A DNA stretch of 6,010 bases. Source: Xanthobacteraceae bacterium. GTDB lineage: Bacteria; Pseudomonadota; Alphaproteobacteria; Rhizobiales; Xanthobacteraceae. Location of the stretch: positions 1-6,010 of the forward strand of contig JAICQA010000173.1 in assembly GCA_025929595.1 (NCBI GenBank). Reading direction: 5' to 3'. Within the stretch, counting starts at the first letter, position 1, and each line of letters starts with the position of its first letter. The notes below the pieces were generated by a model. The model did no database searches and was not told where the DNA came from. It worked only from the letters and a program-made list of their open reading frames with translations. The translations under genes were made by a program, and so were the position numbers. Of the stretch, positions 1 through 5,654 are shown piece by piece.

Positions 1-1998
1 CTTCTGCGCGTCCTTCACGGTGACCCGGAGCAGCGTGCGCGTCTTCGGGTTCATCGTGTCCTTGAGCTGCGAGGGCAGCATCTCGCCGAGGCCCTTGAAA
101 CGGTTCACCTCGATGTTCTTCTTGCCCTTGAACGCCGTCTTCAGGAGCTCTTCCTTGTGCTTGTCGTCGCGCGCGTAAACCGTCGTGCCGCCATAGGTGA
201 GCTTGTAGAGCGGCGGGACGGCGAGATAGAGGTGGCTGTTCTCGATCAGCTTCGGCGTCTCGCGGTAGAAGAAGGTGATGAGGAGCGACGCGATATGGGC
301 GCCATCCACGTCCGCGTCGCACATTACGATCACCTTGTCGTAGCGCAGCGCTTCGTCGCGGTAAGGCACGCCCGTGCCGCAGCCGAGCGCCTGCAATAGA
401 TCGGAGAGTTGCTGGTTTTGCGTGACCTTGTCGCGGCCGGCGCTCGCGACGTTGAGGATCTTGCCGCGTAGCGGCAGCACGGCCTGCGTCTGCCGGTCGC
501 GCGCCTGCTTGGCCGACCCGCCGGCGCTGTCGCCTTCGACGAGAAAAAGCTCCGAGCCCGCGGCCGCGCTCGCCGAGCAGTCCGCGAGCTTGCCGGGCAG
601 ACGCAACTTCCGCACCGCGGACTTGCGCGCGATATCCTTTTCCTGGCGCCGCCGCAGGCGTTCTTCGGCGCGGTCGACCACCCAGTCGAGGAGCTTGTTG
701 GCTTCCAGCGTATTGCCCGCGAGCCAGTGTTCGAACGCGTCGCCGACCACAGAGTCGGCAAGGCGCGCGGCCTCCGAGTTGGCGAGGCGGTCTTTCGTCT
801 GGCCCTGGAATTCCGGGTCGCGGATGAAGACCGAGAGCATGATCGCGGCACCCACCACCGCGTCTTCCGCGGTGATGACGGCCGCTCGCTTGTTGCCCAT
901 GCGCTCGCCATGCGCCTTCAGCCCGCGCACCAGCGCCGACCGCAGGCCGTTTTCGTGCGTGCCACCCTCGGGCGTCGGGATCGTGTTACAGTAGGAATTG
1001 AAGAAGCCGTCGTGATCGGCGGTCCAGGCGATGGCCCATTCGGCCTTGCCGAGGCCTTTCTTTTCCGCCGAGCCGAAGAACGGCTCCGCGTTCACGAGCG
1101 TCTGGCCCTCGATTTCCTGCGTCAGGTAATCGCGCAGGCCGTTCTCGAAATGGAAAGTCGCTTCCTCGGGAACGTCCGTGCCTTTGGTCAGCGACTTGTC
1201 GCAGGTCCAGCGGATTTCGACGCCGCCGAAGAGATACGCTTTCGCCTTCGTCATGCGGAAGACGCGCGGCGCCTTGAACGAGGCGCCTTCGCCGAAGATC
1301 TGCGGATCGGGGCGGAGGCGTATGCGCGTGCCGCGCCGCTTCACGCCCTTTTGGACAAGCTTGACGGGGCCCTGCGGCGTGCCGCGCTTGTAAGTCTGCT
1401 TGTAGAGTTCGCCGCCGCGCGACACCTCGACCTCGAGCACTTCCGAGAGCGCGTTCGCGACCGAAACGCCGACGCCGTGCAGGCCGCCCGAAGTTTCATA
1501 GACCTCGTGGTGGAATTTTCCGCCCGCGTGCAGCGTCGTCATGATGACTTCGAGCGCGGATTTCTTTTTGAATTTCGGATGGGCCTCGACGGGAATGCCG
1601 CGGCCATTGTCCATGACGGAAATAAAGCCGTCGGCTTCCATGTCCACTTCGATGAAGGTGGCATGACCCGCGATCGCCTCGTCCATCGCGTTGTCGATGA
1701 CTTCGGCGAAGAGATGATGCAGCGCGCGCTCGTCGGTGCCGCCGACATACATGCCGGGGCGGCGGCGCACGGGCTCAAGGCCCTCGAGCACTTCGATGTG
1801 GTGCGCGCCATATTCGCCGCCGCGCTTCGGCGCCTTGGCGGATTTCTCGGCCGCCTTCGTACTCTTCGAGGCGGCGAACAGGTCGTCCTGACCGGCGGAC
1901 TTCTTGCCAGCCTTGCCCTTGGCCGCGGCACGTGCCGGGGCCTTGGACTTCTTGACCGACTTGCTTGAATTCTTGGCGGCGAAACGGCGAGGGGACAT
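1..1998 (-). CDS. parE: DNA topoisomerase IV subunit B (ParE), 3' end cut by window edge
   Basis: This is the ATPase and metal-binding subunit of topoisomerase IV, which works with ParC to decatenate daughter chromosomes. 666 codons are visible and the frame is still open at position 1; perhaps 20 C-terminal residues are missing, judging by usual family length. Residues 1-60 are a Lys/Ala-rich tail ending near D-D-L-F (38-41). The GHKL ATPase domain follows: EVIDNAMDE (catalytic E99, Mg-binding N103), DNGRGIP (130-136), and the ATP lid GGLHGVGVSVANAL (171-184). The transducer contains QGQTKDRL (398-405). The TOPRIM domain carries EGDSAGG (E488) and DADVDG (D561, D563, D565), then FKGLGEMLPSQL (634-645). 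All catalytic residues are present. The ATG at 1998 is secure: an in-frame stop lies eight codons upstream (2020-2022) and the next Met (83) is inside the ATPase domain. No strong Shine-Dalgarno is visible. ParE rather than GyrB is chosen because the long GyrB-type C-terminal insert is absent and the sequence matches the alphaproteobacterial ParE style. Confidence 0.96.
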   Translation of the reverse strand, partial: MSPRRFAAKNSSKSVKKSKAPARAAAKGKAGKKSAGQDDLFAASKSTKAAEKSAKAPKRGGEYGAHHIEVLEGLEPVRRRPGMYVGGTDERALHHLFAEVIDNAMDEAIAGHATFIEVDMEADGFISVMDNGRGIPVEAHPKFKKKSALEVIMTTLHAGGKFHHEVYETSGGLHGVGVSVANALSEVLEVEVSRGGELYKQTYKRGTPQGPVKLVQKGVKRRGTRIRLRPDPQIFGEGASFKAPRVFRMTKAKAYLFGGVEIRWTCDKSLTKGTDVPEEATFHFENGLRDYLTQEIEGQTLVNAEPFFGSAEKKGLGKAEWAIAWTADHDGFFNSYCNTIPTPEGGTHENGLRSALVRGLKAHGERMGNKRAAVITAEDAVVGAAIMLSVFIRDPEFQGQTKDRLANSEAARLADSVVGDAFEHWLAGNTLEANKLLDWVVDRAEERLRRRQEKDIARKSAVRKLRLPGKLADCSASAAAGSELFLVEGDSAGGSAKQARDRQTQAVLPLRGKILNVASAGRDKVTQNQQLSDLLQALGCGTGVPYRDEALRYDKVIVMCDADVDGAHIASLLITFFYRETPKLIENSHLYLAVPPLYKLTYGGTTVYARDDKHKEELLKTAFKGKKNIEVNRFKGLGEMLPSQLKDTMNPKTRTLLRVTVKDAQK

Positions 1999-2016
1999 GA
2001 GCGGCTTTTCAGTGAC

Positions 2017-2139
2017 GAATCAGTTTGTTGGGATCATGGCACGGCGACTCCGAATTCGTCATTGCGGGACCGGAGTCCGGCCGGGCACAGCAAGGCGGGC
2101 CAGGCTCTACAAATGATGATATTCGACCGGTGTCGAGTC
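2017..2139. promoter_or_regulatory. Cluster of four GANTC (CcrM-type methylation) sites
   Basis: GAATC (2017-2021), GACTC (2046-2050), GAGTC (2073-2077) and GAGTC (2135-2139) all lie in the parE/cyclase gap. By eye I find only six other GANTC sites in the remaining roughly 5.85 kb (starting near 752, 2847, 3294, 3749, 3919 and 4043), all inside genes. GANTC is the target of the cell-cycle methylase CcrM in most alphaproteobacteria, and such sites in promoters can be read by GcrA. Sites 2 and 3 lie in the two arms of a 7-bp inverted repeat. That they regulate either gene is inference. Confidence 0.5.
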
Positions 2140-2143
2140 GTCC

Positions 2144-2149
2144 GGGGAA
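2144..2149 (+). promoter_or_regulatory. Probable ribosome binding site of the adenylate cyclase
   Basis: GGGGAA ends seven bases before the ATG at 2157, a normal spacing, and supports that start. The better-looking GGAGG at 2163-2167 is only one base from the next in-frame ATG (2169), which is too close to serve it. Confidence 0.45.
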
Positions 2150-2156
2150 CGGCGTG

Positions 2157-3452
2157 ATGGCCGGAGGCATGAGCCGCTTGCGACAGATCGTGCAGGCCGC
2201 GCCGCAGGCCGGCGCGCCCTTTCCTGCATGGCTTGAGCGGCTGACAACCCTCGGCATTGTCTCGCGCGATCCCCTGATCGTTCGTCGCCAGCGCTTCACG
2301 AACATGTTCGCGTTCGCGTCGGCGGCGAACATCGTCGCGCATATCGGCTTCTATGCGTTCTACGACCCGTCGGGCCTTCTGCCGCTGATCCTGCTCAACG
2401 CGGCGTTCGCAGTGGCGATGCTCGCCGTGCCGCTTCTGCACCGGTCGGGCGCCAACGCGGCCGCCCATGCGATCGTCATCCTTTCGATCGTTGCGATCCT
2501 CTCCGCGCTCGTGCTGTTGGGCCGCGAAAGCCAGCTTTATGTTTACCTCACGCTGTCCGGCACTATCCTCTTCCTGTTCGGCGTCGAATACCCGCGGGCC
2601 TATCTCCCGTGGTTTGCTTTAGCGGCCGTGAGCCTCGTCGTATCGCTGCCCTTCACGCCGGAGCACGGATTACTCGCAGCGAGCGATGCCCGCCTGCAAC
2701 GGGTGGTGTCGTTCCAGGCCATGATCAACGTGGCCGTCGTCAATACGCTGATCATCTATTTCGTGCTGTCGACGCTGCGCCGGACCGAGGTCGCGCTCGA
2801 AGATCAATATGCCCGCGCCGCCGCGCTCACATCCTCGCTTCTGCCGGATTCCGTCGTGCAGCGCCTGACGGCGGCCCCGGATCGCCGCATCGCCGACCGC
2901 ATCGACGGGTTGAGCGTCTTGTTCGCCGATCTCGCAGGCTTCACCAATGCCGCCCGCGCGCTGCCGCCGGAGGAGATCGTCGATTATCTCGACGGTCTGG
3001 TCCGCTCGCTCGACGCCCTGTGCGCGGAACATGGCGTGGAGAAGATCAAGACGATCGGCGATTGCTATATGGCGGTCGGCGGCCTTGCAGGTGATCGCGC
3101 ACGCGGCGCGCGTGCGATCGGCCGCTTTGCTCTCGCCCTGCTTGCCGTGCAGCAGGTGCGTCCGCCGCTCGGCGCGGAGCAGCTTGCCTTCCGCATCGGC
3201 GTGCACCACGGCGGCGCCACCGCCGGCATCATTGGCGACACGCGCTTTACCTATGACGTGTGGGGCGACGCGGTGAACGTCGCGGCCCGCATGGAGTCGC
3301 ATGGCGTGCCGAGCCGCATCCATGTCAGCGAAGCGTTCCGCGAGGCCGCCGGCGACGCCTTCGTCTTCGAGGCGCGCGGCGAAATCGACATCAAGAGCCT
3401 TGGCCGCACCCGCACCTATTTCATCGTGGGCGCGGCACCGGAAGTCACGTGA
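2157..3452 (+). CDS. Six-transmembrane class III adenylate cyclase
   Basis: This is an inner-membrane enzyme expected to make cAMP from ATP. With the ATG at 2157 it has 431 residues. Six hydrophobic segments fall at about 49-70, 74-94, 99-122, 127-143, 150-166 and 185-207. A short linker follows, with an LLPDSVVQRL element (228-237) typical of the cyclase-transducing stretch ahead of membrane cyclase domains. The catalytic domain spans about 250-426. It has the metal-binding D258 (FADLAGFT) and D302 (KTIGDCYMA), the adenine-selecting K298 and D367 (YDVWGD), and the transition-state N374 and R378 (VNVAARMES). The K/D pair indicates ATP rather than GTP. One catalytic domain is present, so it should act as a homodimer. 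The layout resembles mycobacterial Rv1625c-type cyclases (class IIIa). A longer TTG-start version (2025) is possible but unlikely. It is convergent with, and overlaps by 8 bp, the methyltransferase gene. The signal sensed by the membrane part is unknown. Confidence 0.92.
   Translation: MAGGMSRLRQIVQAAPQAGAPFPAWLERLTTLGIVSRDPLIVRRQRFTNMFAFASAANIVAHIGFYAFYDPSGLLPLILLNAAFAVAMLAVPLLHRSGANAAAHAIVILSIVAILSALVLLGRESQLYVYLTLSGTILFLFGVEYPRAYLPWFALAAVSLVVSLPFTPEHGLLAASDARLQRVVSFQAMINVAVVNTLIIYFVLSTLRRTEVALEDQYARAAALTSSLLPDSVVQRLTAAPDRRIADRIDGLSVLFADLAGFTNAARALPPEEIVDYLDGLVRSLDALCAEHGVEKIKTIGDCYMAVGGLAGDRARGARAIGRFALALLAVQQVRPPLGAEQLAFRIGVHHGGATAGIIGDTRFTYDVWGDAVNVAARMESHGVPSRIHVSEAFREAAGDAFVFEARGEIDIKSLGRTRTYFIVGAAPEVT
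3445..3452. other. Shared palindrome forming both stop codons of convergent genes
   Basis: TCACGTGA is a perfect 8-bp palindrome. Read on plus its last three bases are the TGA of the cyclase; read on minus they are the TGA of the methyltransferase. Both proteins therefore end in Thr from ACG-TGA, and the genes overlap by exactly these eight bases. There is no intergenic space for a terminator. Confidence 0.9.
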
Positions 3453-4215
3453 GCCCGTCGATATTCGTGAAGTAATGGTCGATGTCCCAGGTGTCGAGAT
3501 AGCGATAACCGAGTTGGACGAAGGCGGCCTTCAGTTCCTCGATATGGGGAGAGTAAAGCTCGACCTGGAGATAGCAGGAATTCTCGCGCAGCGTCCGCTC
3601 CATGCCGCGCAGCGTGTGAAACTCGTAGCCCTCGACGTCGATCTTCGCGAGCAGTGTCTCGCCCTTGAACGCGAACTCGTCGTCGAGACGGCGCACGTCG
3701 ACCGTCACGGTGTCCGCGCCAGCCGGCATCTCCACGTGCTCGATCCACGACTCGCCGCGATTGATCTCCGACGATTGCGTGAGCATCGCAGTTCCGGTCG
3801 CTTCACCGAGCGCGTATGGCAGCACGCGGATTTTTCCGCCGAGACCGTTCAGCGCGATGTTGGTGTTGAGCAACTCGCGCGTGCCGGGATCGGGCTCGAA
3901 GGCGAGCGCTTCCGGGACGAGTCCACGGTCAGTGAGCAGGATGCTGTAAAAGCCGGTGTTGGCGCCGATGTCGAGGAAGCGGTCGAAGCGATTGGCGCGG
4001 CAGAGAGCGCCAAGCCGGTTGAGCTGCACCGGGTCCCAGATCGAATCCCAGCCGATGTGGCGGTCGATCATGTCCTCATTGCCGATATAGAAGCGCGCGC
4101 CCTGCGCGCCGACAATGAAGTGCGGGATGCCGAGCTTCGGCAGGGTCTCGCAATAAAGACGGCGCAGCCGTTGTTCGACTGCGCCGATCGGGTGGCGGAA
4201 AATCTGCTCGGCCAT
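3445..4215 (-). CDS. FkbM-family SAM-dependent methyltransferase
   Basis: This is a cytoplasmic methyltransferase of 256 residues, a typical FkbM-family size. The SAM-binding motif I is LDIGANTGFYS (81-91), the acidic motif after strand 2 is FEPDP (106-110), and the family signature IDVEGYE (192-198) continues into F-H-T-L-R-G-M. No signal peptide or membrane segment is visible. FkbM proteins usually O-methylate sugars, polyketides or other small molecules; the substrate here cannot be deduced. The ATG at 4215 is chosen because the frame further upstream runs inside the preceding gene and reads as low-complexity basic sequence. No good Shine-Dalgarno precedes it. Its start lies 11 bases past the stop of the small-protein gene, which suggests one transcript and translational coupling. 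Its 3' end overlaps the cyclase gene tail-to-tail. Confidence 0.88.
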   Translation of the reverse strand: MAEQIFRHPIGAVEQRLRRLYCETLPKLGIPHFIVGAQGARFYIGNEDMIDRHIGWDSIWDPVQLNRLGALCRANRFDRFLDIGANTGFYSILLTDRGLVPEALAFEPDPGTRELLNTNIALNGLGGKIRVLPYALGEATGTAMLTQSSEINRGESWIEHVEMPAGADTVTVDVRRLDDEFAFKGETLLAKIDVEGYEFHTLRGMERTLRENSCYLQVELYSPHIEELKAAFVQLGYRYLDTWDIDHYFTNIDGLT

Positions 4216-4226
4216 CGAAGCGGAGA

Positions 4227-4526
4227 TCAGGCGCTGCGCGTTCCCGTGAACGGGAAGCTGCCGAACATCATCGTGGCGGCCTTGCCGCTGATCTTGTCGC
4301 CGTCCACTTCCGCGGTGAAGTCGAGGTCCATCGGCATCGGGTCGGTGATCGATACTTTCCACGAGAGCTGGTTGCCGTCCGCCGTCCCATCGGCGATCTC
4401 CGTCGAGTTCGAGCCCTCGGACTGCGTGCCCTTCAGCGCGCCGCCTTCCGTCTTCAGCACGAGCGTCGTGTTGCGCGTGCCCATGGGCGTTTCGATTGCG
4501 ATATTCCAGGTGCCGTCGGCGGCCAT
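4227..4526 (-). CDS. Small beta-rich conserved hypothetical protein (99 aa)
   Basis: I recognise the style of this protein from proteobacterial hypothetical proteins but not a named function. It has 99 residues, no signal peptide, no Cys and no His. The pattern is alternating hydrophobic strands with turns, suggesting a small beta-sheet or barrel. Two segments align: W7-N-I-A-I with P14-M15, and W56-K-V-S-I with P63-M64; the Trp-to-Pro spacing is seven in both. A hairpin-like motif (acidic-Gly-x-x-Leu/Ile) recurs three times, at E27-L31, D50-L54 and D75-I79. The C-terminus F-G-S-F-P-F-T-G-T-R looks like a closing strand. The ATG at 4526 is preceded by an ideal AGGAG; a TTG at 4544 is less likely. 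It lies 11 bases upstream of the methyltransferase start, so it is probably the first gene of a two-gene operon. A lipocalin-like ligand-binding role would be a guess. Confidence 0.8.
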   Translation of the reverse strand: MAADGTWNIAIETPMGTRNTTLVLKTEGGALKGTQSEGSNSTEIADGTADGNQLSWKVSITDPMPMDLDFTAEVDGDKISGKAATMMFGSFPFTGTRSA

Positions 4527-4533
4527 TGCCTCG

Positions 4534-4538
4534 CTCCT
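4534..4538 (-). promoter_or_regulatory. Ribosome binding site of the small-protein gene
   Basis: Read on the minus strand this is AGGAG, seven bases before the ATG at 4526. It fixes that start over the TTG at 4544, which it would overlap. Confidence 0.8.
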
Positions 4539-4601
4539 ATCCAATTCGCCCGCAGCCTAACGCGGGTGGCATTGGCGGGCAATCGGAGCGCATTTCTGTT
4601 A

Positions 4602-4619
4602 CACCTCGCGCACGAGGTG
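4602..4619 (+). promoter_or_regulatory. Perfect hairpin covering the agmatinase Shine-Dalgarno
   Basis: CACCTCG (4602-4608) and CGAGGTG (4613-4619) form a perfect 7-bp, GC-rich stem with the four-base loop CGCA. The right arm contains GAGG (4614-4617), the likely ribosome binding site, five bases from the ATG at 4623. If transcribed, the stem would hide the site. The same 18-bp dyad could instead be a DNA operator. Which of the two, if either, is not decidable from sequence. Confidence 0.55.
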
Positions 4620-4622
4620 ACC

Positions 4623-5585
4623 ATGACCGAAGGACCGATGCGGCCGACCGACAACGCCTTCACCGGCGACCGCCTTGGCGGCGCGCAGGAGCCGACGTTC
4701 TCGGGCGCGCTTTCCTTCATGCGCCGGCGCTACAGCCGCGACCTGAAGGGCGCCGACCTTGTCGTCTGGGGCGTGCCGTTCGACGCCGCGACATCGAACC
4801 GCCCCGGGGCGCGCTTCGGTCCACAGGCGATACGACGCGCCTCCGCGATCCTCGACGGCGATCCGCAATATCCGTTCGGCTTCGATCTCTATGACAAACT
4901 CAACGTGATCGACTGGGGCGACTGCGGCATCGACCATGGGCGGATCGACCTGATGCCGGGCGTAATCGAGGCGCAGGCAGCGCAGATCATTGGCGCGGGC
5001 TCGACGCTGCTGACCCTCGGCGGCGATCACTCGGTCACCTACTCATTGCTGCAGGCACACGCCGCGAAACACGGCCCGCTGGCGCTCGTCCAGTTCGACG
5101 CCCATCAGGACACCTGGCATCCGGCGGCGGACGATCCGAAGCGGATCGATCACGGCGCGTTCGTCGCCCGCGCGGTGAAGGAGGGGCTGGTCGACGCGGA
5201 GCACTCGATCCAGATTGGCATCCGCACCCACGCGCCCGACGAATGCGGCATCGAAATCGTGTTCGGCCACGAAGTCGAGACGGGCGGCGTGCAGAAGGTT
5301 GTCGAGCGCGTCCTGCGCCGGGTCGGGAAGGGCCGCGCCTATCTCACCTTCGACATCGACTGCCTCGATCCGGCTTTTGCACCCGGCACCGGCACGCCGG
5401 TTTCGGGCGGGCTCACGTCGCGCGAGGCGATGGCCATCCTGCGGGCACTGGGACCCGTCGATTTCGTCGGCTTCGATGTGATGGAAGTCTCCCCGCCCTA
5501 CGACCACGCCGACATCACCGCGATCGCGGCGGCCACCATGGCGATGACCATGGTCGGGCTGGTGGCGGAGAAGCGCCGCAAGTAG
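4623..5585 (+). CDS. speB: Agmatinase (ureohydrolase family)
   Basis: This is a cytoplasmic di-manganese enzyme expected to hydrolyse agmatine to putrescine and urea. It has 320 residues, close to the 306 of E. coli SpeB. The metal ligands are all visible: H136 (GGDHS, 134-138), D159, H161 and D163 (FDAHQD), and D244 and D246 (FDIDCLDP). The run AFAPGTGTPVSGGLTS (251-266) and SIQIGIRT (195-202) match the agmatinase branch closely, as does I-D-H-G-A-F at 175-180. The C-terminus contains E288 in M-E-V-S-P-P-Y-D. Guanidinobutyrase or another guanidino-acid hydrolase remains possible, since substrate loops cannot be separated by eye. The ATG at 4623 follows GAGGTGA; an in-frame GTG at 4566 would add 19 residues without family support. 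No arginine decarboxylase is visible nearby. The gene is divergent from the small-protein unit and is followed on the same strand by argC after 69 bases. Confidence 0.92.
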   Translation: MTEGPMRPTDNAFTGDRLGGAQEPTFSGALSFMRRRYSRDLKGADLVVWGVPFDAATSNRPGARFGPQAIRRASAILDGDPQYPFGFDLYDKLNVIDWGDCGIDHGRIDLMPGVIEAQAAQIIGAGSTLLTLGGDHSVTYSLLQAHAAKHGPLALVQFDAHQDTWHPAADDPKRIDHGAFVARAVKEGLVDAEHSIQIGIRTHAPDECGIEIVFGHEVETGGVQKVVERVLRRVGKGRAYLTFDIDCLDPAFAPGTGTPVSGGLTSREAMAILRALGPVDFVGFDVMEVSPPYDHADITAIAAATMAMTMVGLVAEKRRK

Positions 5586-5592
5586 CAGGCCG

Positions 5593-5618
5593 GAACCCGC
5601 TGCTTTCGCCGCGGGTTC
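5593..5618 (+). terminator. Hairpin after agmatinase, weak intrinsic terminator or argC leader element
   Basis: GAACCCGC (5593-5600) and GCGGGTTC (5611-5618) form a perfect 8-bp stem with a ten-base loop, seven bases after the agmatinase stop. The stretch that follows is ATTTCCTG, a poor T-tract, so termination may be incomplete. It also lies 26 bases ahead of the argC ribosome binding site. Confidence 0.55.
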
Positions 5619-5644
5619 ATTTCCTGTATGCAACGCGCCGCAAT

Positions 5645-5649
5645 GGAGG
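5645..5649 (+). promoter_or_regulatory. Ribosome binding site of argC
   Basis: GGAGG ends five bases before the ATG at 5655 and selects it over two upstream in-frame ATGs (5628 and 5643); the one at 5643 overlaps the site itself. Confidence 0.8.
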
Positions 5650-5654
5650 CGGCC

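Larger units (their letters stand above)
1999..2156. promoter_or_regulatory. Divergent intergenic region between parE and the adenylate cyclase
   Basis: This 158-bp gap must hold the promoters of both divergent genes. No convincing -35/-10 pair could be picked by eye. It contains four GANTC sites and two short perfect inverted repeats: TGACGAAT (2013-2020) with ATTCGTCA (2054-2061), and GACTCCG (2046-2052) with CGGAGTC (2071-2077). It also holds the 11-bp palindrome CCGGAGTCCGG (2070-2080) and a short AT-richer patch around 2107-2124. The cyclase frame is open back to a TTG at 2025, but that stretch does not read like protein. Confidence 0.7.
4527..4622. promoter_or_regulatory. Divergent intergenic region between the small-protein gene and agmatinase
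   Basis: This 96-bp gap carries the start signals of two divergent units. It holds CCCGC (4549-4553) with GCGGG (4562-4566) as a 5-bp inverted repeat. GCCCGC (4548-4553) could alternatively pair with GCGGGC (4575-4580). A stronger 7-bp hairpin lies at its right end. No confident -35/-10 elements were identified. Confidence 0.55.

Noticed and set aside
727..1968. 413-residue open frame on the plus strand, antisense to parE
   Set aside because: The opposite strand encodes unmistakable ParE with all catalytic motifs. Long antisense frames are expected in GC-rich genes, and this one shows no recognisable domain and is rich in Arg/Ala/Glu/Phe as a codon shadow would be.
2025..2156. N-terminal extension of the cyclase from a TTG start
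   Set aside because: The 44 extra residues look like translated intergenic DNA, contain the GANTC cluster, and lack a better ribosome binding site than the ATG at 2157.
1999..2156. Sigma-70-like promoters in the parE/cyclase gap
   Set aside because: No hexamer pair with good matches and 16-18 bp spacing could be picked confidently on either strand.
4216..4362. Upstream start for the methyltransferase, giving 49 more residues
   Set aside because: This would lie wholly across the end of the small-protein gene and reads as Arg/Gln/His/Gly-rich sequence typical of an out-of-frame shadow.
3301..4560. 419-residue open frame on the plus strand across the cyclase end, the methyltransferase and the small-protein gene
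   Set aside because: It overlaps three genes that have clear motifs or ideal start signals, has no family features, and starts inside the cyclase catalytic domain.
4566..4622. GTG-started 19-residue extension of agmatinase
   Set aside because: No ribosome binding site precedes the GTG, and the family does not need these residues; the ATG at 4623 has a GAGG at proper distance.
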